Shown: positions 45,061-56,874, counted from the first letter of the stretch. The stretch is 64,000 bases of DNA from Ursus arctos (GCF_023065955.2 NW_026623089.1:36734767-36798766), one strand, 5' to 3'. The notes: generated by a model not told the origin, from the sequence alone. Translations and numbers: made by a program.

Positions 45061-45714
45061 AGTAAGGGACATTTGTGATTTTCTCCATCATGTGGTTAAT
45101 GCTTTCTCTGTTCCATCAATAAATGAAGATTGGTTTGGGATCTCTGGAGTGGTCTGTGGACCTTATGAAACTCAAAGTGGAGAGACTCTGGGTTAACAGA
45201 AGAAATGGAGTGGGACCAACTTATAATTATCTTTGCCAAAGGTCAGGGCATTGCTTCTTCTCTGAATTGCTCTGACTTGCTGAAGCTGAAACTTCCCTTA
45301 ATTTGGGACAGATAAGAGCAATTTGGGGCAGATAAGATAAGAGCTTCTGGGAAGCTGTCATTGCCCACTGCCTTGAGAATGATGCTGCTGTGAAAATGAT
45401 TATCCAAGATTTTTTTCTTTTTAGTTTGAGTTATTAAAAAAACAACCCAGAATTACCTGTTTTAAAAATAATAGATCAAGATCTTCTTCTTGCACTACTG
45501 GAACTGAGAGTATACAAAGGGAGCCTCAGGTGTCACTTGAGAAACTATCCAGACTGCCCACCATGTGGTAGATGTAATGATTCACCACCATCTCTTTGGC
45601 TATTTTGTCATTAATTGATTATATGATGGAAATTAGAATAAACTTGTGCACTGAGGTGAAGATCTGCTAAAAGAATCAAAGAGCAAAGTTAATAAAAAAT
45701 ACTTTTAAAATTTA
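45061..45714. other. unassigned non-coding sequence
   Basis: No gene was seen. A partial duplication lies at 45300-45344: a unit AATTTGGGRCAGATAAG repeats with a 5-base insertion in the second copy. Confidence 0.4.
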
Positions 45715-45955
45715 TTTTATTATTTTAAAAAAGTTTCTATTTTAATTCCAGTTAGTTAACTTGCAGTGCTATTAGTTTCAGGTGAACAGTACGGTGATTC
45801 AACAATTCCATAATCATCCAGCGCTTATCACAAGTACACTCCTTAATCCCCATCACCTATTTAACTCATCCCTATCCCCCACCTCCTTTCTGGTGACCAT
45901 CAGTGTGTTCTTTACAGTTAAGAGTCTGTTTCTTGATTTGTCTCTCTCTCTCTCT
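45715..45955 (-). repeat. carnivore L1 3' UTR fragment, 5'-truncated
   Basis: 'ttctattttaattccagtt', 'acggtgattcaacaattcc', 'cataatcatccagcgcttat', 'gtgaccatcagtgtgttc' and 'agagtctgtttcttgattt' match the L1 copy at 5527-5760. Possible diverged duplications flank it: AAAGAGCAAAGTT near 45677 and AAAGAACAAACTT at 45956. Confidence 0.85.
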
Positions 45956-45956
45956 A

Positions 45957-45995
45957 AAGAACAAACTTTTTTTTTTTTTTTTTAAGAACAAACTT
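45957..45995 (-). repeat. poly(T) flanked by 12-bp direct repeats
   Basis: AAGAACAAACTT at 45957-45968 and 45984-45995 enclose 15 T residues. The layout is that of a target-site duplication around a bare poly(A) tail in minus orientation. Confidence 0.75.
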
Positions 45996-46036
45996 CTATG
46001 TGCCAGGTCAGTAAGGCTTATGGAAGGCTTTACCTT

Positions 46037-46056
46037 AAAAAAAAAAAAAAAAAAAA
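46037..46056. repeat. A20 homopolymer
   Basis: Twenty adenines. With the T15 tract 53 bases upstream it could pair as a loose stem. Confidence 0.95.
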
Positions 46057-46574
46057 GTGAAATAGATTGTGTTAATTTCTGGCACACCAAAAAAGGTTGA
46101 AGTAATAACCTGAAAGGCATGACCTTAACTCCTTGGCCCCCTACCCCTCACCTTGCCTTCCCTAGCCTCAGCATGGAATGTAGGAGGCTGATCAGAGAAA
46201 TACGGAGAGGCATGTAGGACCCCAGTCCTCTTCTCTGGGCTGAGGTGCCCCTTACAAAGCTGGACAAGGAAAGACAGCTTGACTCAGACCTCCTCTTGGG
46301 GACTTATTTCTGTGAGGTGTCGGGGTTTATCCCATACAGCAGAGTCTGATCATAGAGGACAGGTGTCTTTCTGCGTGGAATGTGGGAGTCTCAGACCCAT
46401 CGGGCCTAGTGGACCCACAGAGGCCTGGGAGCCAGGCTTGGCCTGGGTGAAGGGAGGGTTGGAGAATGAGGAGGGGTGGGGGTGGAGGCTGGGTACTGCG
46501 CTGGGCAGGGAGGGAGAAAAGGGGAAGAGGGGCACTTCCAGGTGACTGTGGGGGGTCTAGCAGGCTCTGGAAAG

Positions 46575-46598
46575 GGCCAAGGCCAAGGCCAAGGCCAA
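46575..46598. repeat. (GGCCAA)4 tandem repeat
   Basis: Four exact hexamer units, continuing into 'agcc'. Short minisatellite-like array. Confidence 0.95.
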
Positions 46599-47404
46599 AG
46601 CCTTGCGTGGCCCTTCTGCCAAGCATCAGTTTCATGGATGTTTGTGTCCATTTAAAAATATTCTAAGATACTGTAATTTTCGCTCAACCCTGAACATCCT
46701 TCTGTAATGCTGTCCTTGCATTTGTAGAGAATTGTGTGTTCACAGCAGCGCTTCCCATTCCCAAGGTGGCTGGGTAGTCCTCCTGACCCCGGGGAAGCTG
46801 CAGGGTGGCTCCATTGTACAGCTTCCGGCAAAGGCCAAGCAGCCAAGCACTATCTGTAGTTATGAGCCACCATTTGCTAGAGACAGTTTAGTTTTTGGAG
46901 GGGGGCATGGTTTTGGGTGCAGGAGAGCACAACGCCCTTCTGCTTCAGTGCACCACCATTACCACTCATCTGTCTGTCCAGGGGAAGGGCTCACTGCCTC
47001 TGCCGGTGGGCTGATTTTCTTTCCTCACCTCATTTACTCCCCATGCACTCCTTCATCCCCCTCAACACAAGCCACACTGTGCACTCCCTCCTTTATTCTG
47101 GAGATACTCATTTTGAGAGTAAAAAGGAGAAAGGATGGCTATGGATGGAAAGTACTAGAGAGTGCAAGGATCCGTGAGGTTAGAATGGGAGCTTTCTCCC
47201 CACAGGTGAGGGTGAGCTTGGTGTACTGTGTCCACCATCACAACCAGCCAGGAGCAGGTACCCTGTTGCTGTCCTTCCTGCTGTTTCCACTCGCAAAGGT
47301 AAGTGTGAACACTGGTATAACAGGGTTTCTCGGGCTGTTCGCAATTGTGTGCAGTTGGTGTTTGAAAGTGTATTACATTTAGGAATGGGGCTGCCTTATG
47401 CTCT

Positions 47405-47433
47405 GGGGGTGGGGGACGGGGGACGAAGGAGGG
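47405..47433 (+). other. near-canonical G-quadruplex motif
   Basis: G5-T-G5-AC-G5 then an 8-base loop and G3. Three tight G runs make it a strong candidate even though the last loop is one base over the usual limit. Confidence 0.75.
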
Positions 47434-47709
47434 CTTGACTGGGACTGAGAAGACCTTTGTTTAGGCATTAGATATTTTCTTTTATATACTATTTGGTATG
47501 TATATTTTATGTAACATATGTCAGTAATGAAGTCCAATGTAAAAACGACCATCCATGAACTTACCACACAACTTGAAAGTCTATGTTTGTGCTCTTCCCG
47601 GGTCGCATCCCTTCCTCCCATGAAATCCTGAATTTTGTGTATATTATACCCATAACTGTTTAGATGGATTGTTTAGATTCTGCAGATCCTTGGCTTTGGT
47701 CAGAAGCAT

Positions 47710-47945
47710 ACAGCACGGCGGTTGCAGGTGACGGTTTTGGAATCAAACTGATTGTGTTGAAATCTCATAGGAAACACTTGCTAGCTATGTGGCCTTGAAC
47801 ATATTACTTATCTTCTCTGAACATCCTTCCTTCATCGCAAAATGGGAGTAATCCTTCCCACCTCATCTGCCTCTGAAGGTTGCCTGAGGTGAACAGAATA
47901 AGCACTGTTAAGGAACTTGTATATTCCTGGTCCCTGATGGATACT
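47710..47945 (+). repeat. MIR SINE
   Basis: 'cttgctagctatgtggcctt', 'gaacatattacttatcttc', 'ttcatcgcaaaatgggag' and 'taagcactgttaaggaac' follow full MIR order. Confidence 0.85.
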
Positions 47946-49860
47946 TGCAAATGTTATCTCTTCCCCTCCTTCTGCCCCTGACGTCCCTAGGAACTCTTGC
48001 AAGGACACTCACCTTTAACCCTTCACCACTGGCACCTACCCTAAGCCACGAGGCCCTAAAAAAACAGAGAACAAGAAACCCATGGGGCGAACAAGAGCCC
48101 AAGACTATATTTATAGCCCTTAATCTGTCCACGTAGGGAAGACAAATGAGCTGGGCAGGGGACAGTGGGTGCCATTACCAGATCATTAATTAGCAGCTTG
48201 ATTGGCCTTGGCAGGAAATCATTCATCAATTTCAGAGGAGTACAGAACTGCAGCATCTTCTGTTTTCCCTCATTCAGATATGCAGTCCTTGCCAGAGCAC
48301 TCCCTCCCACGGTGCCTTATCGAGATAAGTGACAGGGGATGCTGCTGCCATGTGATCTAATGAATGCAAGAGCCCTGAACTCAGAAGGGGGCCGGGGCCA
48401 AAGGCTTCCAGGGCTGGAGAGCTAGGCCAGAAACCCAAAAAGATAAAGGATGACTTCTGGAACAAGATGAGATGAGTAAACTGTTTGCTTTGAGCATGGA
48501 CATGATGTTCCAGAAAAATCCATTTTGGCTGCCAAAGTAACCCTTTTGGAGTTCACAAAGAAACTCACCAGGGCTCCCACATGCAAGCTCAGTGTGCAGG
48601 GCTTGCATATAACATTTCATGTAATCCAGTGAAGCAGGGTTACCGAGATTATTGCACAGAGGAGGAACCAGAGGCCCAGAAAGTAATAGTTATTGTCCAA
48701 ATTGAAATGTCTAGAAAGAGGCTGATATGGATTCCAAATCAACATGTGTCTGATCCCAAAGGTCTGGCTTGCTCTGTGACAGTATCCTGTGTACTTCAGT
48801 GGGGTGACAGGTCACCACGAACATGGCAGCCACTGCTGATGGGATCTTAACTACTGATTGCCCTCTGCCTTTAAACACCCACAGGTTCTTTGTGCTAAAT
48901 AGATGCATCTTTGGACTCTTTACTTGTCTCTAATCTTTAGAAGCCTGTTCTCTCTGGTTGTAATGATTTCAGATAGACGAAGTGTCACGGGCAATGACAC
49001 ATGCATCATTAGAGGCGAGAGGGGGAAGTCCACCTTTTCCTCTCTGCTGAGAGGGCAGAGAGACTGTCTTAACCAATTCATGAAGGCAGGAGACTTTCAG
49101 GAAAAGGACATGGCTGGGAGTTCTGACAGGAGAGGGAAGGAGGTTGAGTGGGAAGGAACAAGGGCAGGTGTCTATAGGGAATCTCCAGTCTAAGTTATAA
49201 ATACAGGCCATGAGATGTCAAGAGAATGGGCAGAATATATTGCTTTGAGCCCTCAGAACTAGGCTGGAAGGAGAGGAGATGCCACAACCTGGAGCTGGGT
49301 GGTCACTTGACTGAGTTTCTGTCCTTCCAAGAGCAGCCTGTGCAAACTGTGGCACCTAGCCTGGTGTAGGGGAGCAGCATGGTGATCGAAGTGGCAGCTG
49401 AGGCGTTTCCCCAACAGGTGACCCCAACAGGGGTTGAGGGAGCTCCTGGTTTTGCCAATCCATTGTACTTAGGGTGAGGGACACATGAACAATATTTAGG
49501 AATTAATCTTATATTTAAAACTATAATTATTGTGACAAAACCATATGTAATTTTTATTCTCTAATATAACTAGGAACATGTTTATTAATATCTGGAAAGT
49601 AGATATTTAGATTCGGGAAACTGAGGTTAAGCATTAAGCTGCAATTTTTTTTTCTTGCTTCAGTTGTACTCCATCCCTTCCATCCCTGCTTTAATCTCCC
49701 CCAATGAATTATTTAAAAGAAGATCCAGAGATACCGTTTCACTGATAAATGCTTAACTATGTATTTCTAAGAGAAATGTGCTATTTTAACAAATATAACC
49801 ATTTTACCATGATCATATTAGAATTATGAAAAATAATTCCTTAATATCATCTAATATCCA
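47946..49860. other. mostly unique non-coding sequence
   Basis: No exon recognised. A possible MIR piece is at 48600-48700 ('ggaggaaccagaggcccag'). 48150-48300 is repeat-free with closely spaced transcription-factor-like motifs (see findings). Confidence 0.4.
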
Positions 49861-50830
49861 ATCAGTGCTTAAATTTCCCTGGTTCTTTTCGTAGTTTAAA
49901 AAAAGGAAATAAAACAATGTGCACTATATACATCTATATCTATATCTATATCTATATCTATATATCTATATATATCTATATCAACCAAAATTTCTTCCTC
50001 CTTTTTTCCCTTGTTATCTATTTGTTGAGGAAACTGAGTCATTTGTCTTGTAGAATTGTCCACATTCTGGATTTGTTGACTTCACTATATGGTGCTGTTT
50101 CTCTATCTTGTTTTGATAATTAGATTTAGAGACTTGATCAGATTTGGATTTTTTGTAAAACTATTTCCCGGTTGGTGCAGTGTCTTTCTGATTGCATCTC
50201 ACCAGGGACACTGGAAGGCTAGTGACTTTCCTTTTGGGATGTGAAGATAGTAGGCTCAGGTGATGTCAGCCTGATCCATCCAATAAGAAATTTCTCATCA
50301 ACCTTCCAGCCAATCGATTTAGAAACTATTGGCATTCATTGTCAGGTTCATTTTTAAATTAAGGTTGACACTCTAACACAATATTTCTTTCTGCAATTAT
50401 TAGCTGAAATTATTCTATAAATAAGAACTTTAGGTCATCAATTTTTGCTTTCCCCAAAAGATGATTTATATAGGAAAGTCCAGATAAATGCTTGATTCTT
50501 TTTATTTATTCACTAGTTTTCAAAATAATGATCTGGGTCTAGCAATCTCCAATGTGACCAATGCAGTATTTTTGCTGTCATTATGCACAAATGGATTTTA
50601 ACTTCTTTGATTTTGTTCAACTCATTGCAAACATTGGTTTTTTTTTTTTTAATGTTTAAATTGTCCATCTTGGCTAATGAGAATTCTTTCAGGTTAGCCC
50701 CTGGGTCCTTTTGACATTTCCTTGGTAGTCTTGGGTGACTTCCTTGTTTTCTGGTATAAGAAAAGTAGTCTAGAATCATCTTATACATTTTCTGCTGAGA
50801 TCTGAATAGTAAAGTCTGCATGCTTGGTGA
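49861..50830. repeat. ancient L1-related sequence
   Basis: 'cagtgcttaaatttccctgg', 'gtagaattgtccacattctg', 'gatttagagacttgatcag', 'gatgtcagcctgatccatcc' and 'catcttatacattttctgc' are consecutive marks of an old L1/HAL1-type repeat. A sister fragment lies at 29560-29760. Orientation not assigned. Confidence 0.55.
49925..49982. repeat. (CTATAT)n microsatellite
   Basis: Hexamer units, with later TATA interruptions. Confidence 0.93.
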
Positions 50831-50971
50831 TTATTACTATTTGCTTTTCATTGCTTCTAGATATTTTCAGCGGAAATACATATTTGCACAGAACTAGGAA
50901 ATATATATTTCTGTTTATTTGAAATAGAAAAATGTATTATGAGTTCATACTTGTATTTCTAAATCAAATGT

Positions 50972-51195
50972 AAGATTACAAGGATTTTGGGGTTCCTGGG
51001 TGGCTCAGTTGGTTAAGTGTCTGCCTTCGGCTCAGGGCATGATTCCAGGATCCTGGGATCAAGTCCTGCTTCTGGCTCCCTGCTCAGTGGGGAGTCCACC
51101 CCTCCCTTTCCTTCTGCCCCTCCCCCTGCTCATACGCGCTCTCTCTCTCTCTTTCAAATAAATAGATAAAATCTTAAAAAAAAGATTACAAGGAT
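50972..51195 (+). mobile_element. Can-SINE with 14-bp TSD
   Basis: Body about 50986-51181: 'ggttcctgggtggctcagtt' head, 'ctgggatcaagtcctgcttc' B-box region, and an AAATAGATAAAATCTTAAA tail. AAGATTACAAGGAT is at 50972-50985 and 51182-51195. Confidence 0.95.
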
Positions 51196-51359
51196 CTTAT
51201 TTAACTTATTTGATTTTATGTTAATTTTCTTCACTTACACTAAAAGTTCTTGATTTCCAATAACACGGTGGTGTGTGTGTCTGTGTGTATGTATAGCTTT
51301 AAAATAACAATGTCAACAGCACCACTTATTACTAATTAAAATAAGGCTACTGAATCCTT

Positions 51360-51578
51360 TAAAAAATTTATTTGTATTCTTTTTGTCCTTAAGATAAATC
51401 CTGTAGAGGTGAACAGGTTCATTGAGTGGGGGGAGGGGCAAAGGGAGAGAGAGAATCCCATGCAGGCTCCATGCCCAGTGTGGAGCCCGACTTGGGGCTT
51501 GATCTAATGAATCTGAGATCATGACCTGAGCTGAAATCAAGAGTCAGAGGCTTGACTGACTGAGCCACCCAGATACCT
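51360..51578 (-). mobile_element. degenerate Can-SINE
   Basis: 'gggcaaagggagagagaga', 'gcaggctccatgcccagtg', 'ctgagatcatgacctgagc' and a head ending 'cacccagatacctg'. The tail side is disrupted. Confidence 0.85.
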
Positions 51579-51719
51579 GCCACAGGTAAACATTTTAAAA
51601 GAATTAAGTTTTGTTTTCTTCATTTCATTTATCAAATAACAAAAAACAGGCAGATGCCTATTTATATTGTCTCCTTTCTTAGATAAGAGCTAGCATACTC
51701 TTAAGCACCTCGTCTTTTG

Positions 51720-51890
51720 TTTTTTAATGTAATGATATCTAATGATCTTCCTTACTCCTTTTTAAAGCTGTATAATCCTCCATTATGCAGATGTACCATC
51801 ATTTATTTAACTTGTCCCTGACTATGGGCATGGCTTAGCTCAGTCTTTTTCTATTACACAGAATGTTGTCATGACTTTGTGCATGTCTTA
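51720..51890 (-). repeat. ancient L1 3' fragment
   Basis: 'tttaaagctgtataatcctc', 'gatgtaccatcatttattt' and 'cttgtccctgactatgggc' follow the antisense L1 pattern. Confidence 0.6.
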
Positions 51891-51989
51891 TTTTGCTTTT
51901 CTTTTGATAACACAATGAATGACCTTAGAAGTCATCTTTGGTACAGTATTATTCCAAGAGTTAGGTAATTAGAGTTATTCATGTAGTAT

Positions 51990-52220
51990 ATGGAGACTTC
52001 TTGATGTTTATTATGTACCAAAGACTACTAGTTTTGTGGAAAGAGGGCTGGACAGAATGATGAACTGAATGGGCATGCTTGCTCTCATGGAGCTTATAAC
52101 TTAGCACGGAAAGCAAGTGATGAATCGTGGATATAAACATAATTAAAATATGTGATAAATGATGTAAAGAAATAAAAACAGCAATCTAGAAGGGACCAAG
52201 ATTGGAATGAATGGCAGGGA
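51990..52220. repeat. ancient interspersed repeat, family not assigned
   Basis: 'atgcttgctctcatggagct' and 'tataacttagcacggaaagc', then 'tgataaatgatgtaaagaaa', match the same common repeat as 40480-40770. Confidence 0.5.
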
Positions 52221-52228
52221 AAGCCTGG

Positions 52229-52326
52229 AGGCTCCATGCTCAGTGAGGAGTCTGCTTGAGATTCTCTCTCTTCCTCTGCCCCTCCCCCACTCTCTAAAAT
52301 AAATAAATAAATCCTTAAAAAAATAT
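52229..52326 (+). mobile_element. head-less Can-SINE fragment
   Basis: 'ggctccatgctcagtgagg', 'gtctgcttgagattctctc' and an AAATAAATAAATAAATCC tail. The tRNA-like part is missing, so it inserted 5'-truncated or lost that part. Confidence 0.88.
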
Positions 52327-53469
52327 ATTGTTCCACCTTCTGTGTCCAGAAGGGATTGGGGAGGAGTAGAGGGAGTAGAAGCACTAAGTAGAAGCACTAA
52401 GACCAACAAGGGGGATGATTAATTACTGGTGTCTAAGAAATCCATGGCAGTGACCCAGCCAGGGTAGGGGGGTGGCGGAGGTGGAGAGGAAGGAATGGGT
52501 TGAATCCTTTAGAGGTAGAATAGGCCATAATTATTGAATGGAATGGTTGGACTGGATGAGAATGAAGAAGAAGGTGTCCAGGATAACTCCTCAGTGTTGA
52601 GCACAAGCAACTGGCTTACTAAGATTGGTAACATTGAAGGAAGATCTGCTTGAGAGTGGGAGAGACCCTACCTCTGGGACATTTTGAGATGAGTATGAGA
52701 AACCCAAATGGAGACACAGTAAAGGCATCTGGGTGCATATACTTGAACCTCTGAAGCTATCAGTCTGGAGGTTGTAGACATACAGAGGACAGGAGGACCC
52801 TGTCCAGGCAAAGGGCACCAAGTGAGAAAAGGGACTTCAGGAGTTAATCTGAGGAACTCCAACAAGGGCTCAGGGAGAATGAGGTGCTGTCCAAGAAGAT
52901 GAGATTGTTTTTAGCAAGAATAGCAGTGAAAACTAATTTTCCTCAATAATTTATATTCACAACTTTTTAGAACAAAAGAGATCCTAGAGATATGTAGGCA
53001 AGCTTCACCATTTCATTGAAAAAGAAAAAAGAAGTTGGAGAATTCTGACATGATTATTTATCATCATCTAGCCCAGTGCAGATAACCTGACTCCTGGAAT
53101 AACACTGACCTCCTCACCAAAGGAGAAAATACTGGGTTCAGTTCAGCCCATGATTTGTCAGTGATTTCATCAAGATATAATTCATACCTTATTTTTTTTC
53201 CATCTGCAAAATCAGTTCCAATCCTTACTAATAGCTAATTCTCTATGGTGAGTCTAACACAAGGTAGAAAAATTAGCTTGCAAATGCAAAAAAGAAGTAA
53301 AGAAAAGTGAAAACCACAAAGGGGCTCTAAGAAGCCCTTCTTTAGGGTGAAAGTCGGTTATGTGTTCCCTGGTGTGCTAGAAGTACTATGGCTCTCCTTG
53401 AACATCACCACAATCTTCTGAGCAGATGTCATAGTACTTGTAGGTCTCACTGGCCTGAGAATTGATACC
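52327..53469. other. unassigned non-coding sequence
   Basis: Purine-rich, repeat-like in places ('gaggtggagaggaaggaatg'), no family named and no exon seen. Confidence 0.35.
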
Positions 53470-53920
53470 ACTGACTAGAGGAGGCATATGAAGCTGTCCA
53501 TAGCCATTGTTAATGCTGTTTGCCACATTTTCTTCTTTTCCTCCCCGCTGAGCATATGGAAGGATTATACTTCTTGGTTCCCTTGTGATTGAGTGGGGCC
53601 ATGTAATTCCTTCTGGTGAACGAGTTATGAGAGGAAATGATGCTTCACCTCCAGACCAGAGCTTTCAACTGCTGATGTGAAGTCCTTTCCCGTGCTCTTG
53701 CCCTCAGGCACAGTGACTGGAATTTTGGAAATAGTGGCTGCTCCATCAGGCTGGATTCCTGAATGACTGTGAGGAGAAGATCCTCCTTGCTGACCCAAGG
53801 TAGACATGTAGCAGGAGCAAGATATTAATCTTCGTTATTTTAAGCCACTGAGATTTGGGAGTTATTTGTTACTGTAGCATAACTTAGTCATCAGCTGACT
53901 GATACCCTGGCTGTTTTATT
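53470..53920. repeat. ancient interspersed repeat, family not assigned
   Basis: 'ggttcccttgtgattgagtg', 'gaacgagttatgagagg', 'ttaagccactgagatttggg' and 'tactgtagcataacttagtc' are familiar wording of an old repeat that ends 'taacttag...actgata'. The frame at 53625-53807 is incidental. Confidence 0.5.
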
Positions 53921-55394
53921 GCCTGCTTTTCAGGGCTAAATGGGCAGCTTATACAGTTAATTCTTCAAGGAGATGTACGGACTTCCACTTTCCCTGATTT
54001 CAGACTTTTCTCTTCAAATGCACTTCATAGGAAGCAGAAGTTCAAAGTTACCACAGCCCCTCTATCTCTGGGCCTTTAATTTCTGAAAGAAAACCCAGAA
54101 GTAAGTTTCATAATTTGCAAAATTAAGTTCTAATGTTGGAGAGGAGCACTCCCACCCAAAGTCTGAACCAGGAGATCTGAGGTCACTTGAATAATTAGTT
54201 ACCATTATTGTTAATGTTTGTATCTATGATGATTATTTATATATGATAATTATTATGTCATTATGCTGTGCTGTATCTGATATCCTTTTCACGGCCAATC
54301 AGTTCAATATGTGGCTCTTCCCATTAACACTGTTTCTGTGAGAATCAGTAGGGTGAGGACACTCCTGGACATGGCTGCAGTGTCCTCATAAACATGTTCA
54401 CTCCAAGTGTTGCATGGCCACCATGTTTTCTTGCCTGTCCCAGCTCAGACACACAAAGGCTGATTAGAGGGTAGTATTTGAAGCAGAACATGTGGACAGC
54501 TAAGTGGAGCTCTGTATTACAAGGTGGGATCAATTAAGTCAGAATTCACTGGCAATAGGTCACAGTAGGGATGAGATCCCTAGAAGTGCCCCTGAGTAGG
54601 TGGCATTACATTTGGGGCCCAAATATTGTTAAGTAGATACAGTTCAGGGAAAGACATTCCTGAGTGAGACCACTGATTTCACAAAGGCTGAGTGAGAGCC
54701 CAGCACTACCAGGCTGTAGAGATCATGGATAAGTGCGATGGGAGATGAAAACAGAGGTTAGGGAGAGGCATGAATATCAGGTGTGGACGCCATGCTCTGC
54801 AAGACTTTGGGGGATATGCGTGGGTTAGTATGATGTTGTTAGAGCATGTAGTGGCAGATGAAGGGTACATCAGAGATGTAAGAGGCTGGACTCAGGAAAA
54901 CCGGCCTTAGGACTGGGAGGCCAATCTAGGCTGATGGCAGAAGAGTTGAAAGGAGACAGGTGTTTGTGTGGGAATGTAGAGATGGAACTACATGAATTGG
55001 CTCTTATCTGGCTGAGGAGAGTGAAGAGAAAGAAGCTTGGTTTCTAGCCTGAAGACCTGGGAGGAGTGTGAAGTCACTACAAAGTGTGTGACATGATGTG
55101 GGGAGGAGTTCTGGAAGAGGGAAAAGTGAACTCAGATTGGGGCAGTTTGAGTTTGATCCGTTAGCAAAACTTGCAAGATGTTGTATGAAATAACAGTTTG
55201 ATGATTGATGCAGAGTTAAGGCAAATCAATCATAGCCTGAAGGAAAATGAGAGAACATGAAAAAAGAAACAGAAATAAGGGGGCATGAGACCAGATAGCA
55301 GACTAAGACTGAACACAAATGTCAATCAAGTCAACTGCTTCAGAGATTTCCTGGTCCACATAGTGGAGGATAGGCCATGCCTCCCACTTCTATT
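53921..55394. other. unassigned non-coding sequence
   Basis: No gene recognised. 54700-55250 is purine-rich and may be degenerate old repeat. Confidence 0.35.
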
Positions 55395-55675
55395 AAAATT
55401 CCCTGAGAAGAAAGGGAAGAAGAAGGGGAGGGGGTAGACAGAAGGGAGAATGAACTATGAGAGACTATGGACTCTGGGAAACAAACTGAGGGCATCAGAG
55501 GGGAGGGGGGTGGGGGAATGGGATAGGCTGGTGATGGGTATTAAGGAGGGCACGTATTGCATGGAGCGCTGGGTGTTATACGCAAGTAATGAATCATAGA
55601 ACTTTACATCAAAAACTAGGGGTGTACTGTATGGTGACTAACATAATATAATAAAAAATATTATTAAAAAAATAA
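55395..55675 (+). mobile_element. carnivore L1 3' UTR fragment
   Basis: Matches the 3' UTR of the full-length copy: 'gaactatgagagactatgga', 'gcgctgggtgttatacgcaa', 'actgtatggtgactaacata', 'ataataaaaaatattatt'. It carries G4-A-G6-T-G5-AAT-G3 at 55500-55522. It is truncated just before the 3' UTR start. No clear target-site duplication. Confidence 0.92.
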
Positions 55676-55810
55676 CATAAGAATGTGTTAGAATCCCAGC
55701 TATCACTGCACAAGTGTTCCACTAATATTTATTTTGAGAACAGTAGAAAAATGTATTTATTTCTAAAACCTAGAGAAAAACGATCTTGATTTTTTAATAT
55801 TGTATAATTA

Positions 55811-55830
55811 AATAGACAATATTGTCTATT
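55811..55830. other. perfect 20-bp palindrome
   Basis: AATAGACAAT followed directly by ATTGTCTATT. No loop, exact symmetry, AT-rich flanks. Confidence 0.97.
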
Positions 55831-55971
55831 AGAAAAGAATATTTTATTCATACTTTCTTAGGAGTCGAACACGCATTTGTATCACACTCTGAATATTTTT
55901 CATCTTCATGGTCACTGCTTGAATGCAGTTTATTTCTCATTTCCTGATGTCAAAGGACTAAAAATAAACTC

Positions 55972-55993
55972 GAGAGAGAGAGAGAGAGAGAGA
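55972..55993. repeat. (GA)n microsatellite
   Basis: Eleven GA units. Confidence 0.95.
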
Positions 55994-56444
55994 AAATTCC
56001 CCGAAGGTACACAAAATCCCTAGAAAGCAATGATAAGGAAACCTAAGTCTATGTCACAGAGAGAAGTGGACTGAGAAATGCATCCCTAAAACATATAGGC
56101 TCTGTTCCCCTAGCTGGGGCATTGAAGACAACCACCAAGAAGCAGGATGCTTCTTTGTTTGCCCCACGTGGGTAAGTGCTGCCTGGTACCCCCAGTGGGA
56201 CCACCGTGGTCAAAGTATCTAGGAACCACCCCCAAACCTCACAATGATATAATAGGAGCAGAGGAGGGCTGGGGTTATCACCCCTGCCCTGCATGCTCTG
56301 CCACCCACAGCCCTGCTTTCGTGAATCCATTCCAAGACAATGACACCCAGCCTGTGACTCAGTGGGGCAAAAGGCAATGTGAGGGACACATTGGACCTCT
56401 GATTTTGGAGCTCCTTCAAAAAGAGTTGTTAAGTGATAATCAGG
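55994..56444. other. unassigned non-coding sequence
   Basis: No repeat or exon recognised. Frames at 56049-56330 (-) and 56147-56458 (+) overlap with no domain. Confidence 0.4.
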
Positions 56445-56631
56445 ATCAAATTCCTTGACCAGTCACAAGCTGTGTGAAATTTGCTAAGTCACTCAACCTC
56501 TTCAGCTCAGTTTTCTCATCTATAAAATGGGGGTGATAATAATACCGCTTATCTCTATAGAGTGGTCATGAGGATTAAATGGAAGAATGCATATGAAGTC
56601 CTTTGAATATAGCAAGCACTTCAAGACTGAT
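56445..56631 (+). repeat. MIR SINE
   Basis: 'tttgctaagtcactcaacct', 'cagttttctcatctataaaa', 'ggtcatgaggattaaatgg' and 'tagcaagcacttcaag' give a near-complete MIR. Its 3' edge is hit by a SINE. Confidence 0.9.
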
Positions 56632-56874
56632 GGCATTATTTTTATTTATTTTTATTTTTTATTTTTTTAAAAAGATTTTATTTATTTATTCGACAGAGAT
56701 AGAGATAGCCAGCGAGAGAGGGAACACAAGCAGGGGGAGCAGGAGAGGAAGAAGCAGGCTCATAGCGGAGGAGCCTGATGTGGGCCTTGATCCCATAACA
56801 CCAGGATCATGCCCTGAGCCGAAGGCAGACGCTAACCGCTGTGCCACCCAGGCGCCCCGGCATTATTTTTATTT
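56632..56874 (-). mobile_element. Can-SINE with 16-bp TSD
   Basis: Body 56648-56858. GGCATTATTTTTATTT is exact at 56632-56647 and 56859-56874. Recent form, head ending 'cacccaggcgcccc'. Confidence 0.95.

Larger units (their letters stand above)
46057..47709. other. mostly unique, GC-richer non-coding sequence
   Basis: Long overlapping frames on both strands (46732-47382 plus with 216 codons; 46327-46651 minus) reflect low stop density in G-rich text and have no domains. Nearly identical stretches of Pro-rich and Gly-rich reading on opposite strands support chance. It contains a GGCCAA repeat and a G-rich motif listed below. Confidence 0.4.

Noticed and set aside
46732..47382. 216-codon open frame on the plus strand
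   Set aside because: No domain or family, unusual composition, starts in unique G-rich text, and other long frames run on both strands nearby. Low stop density explains it.
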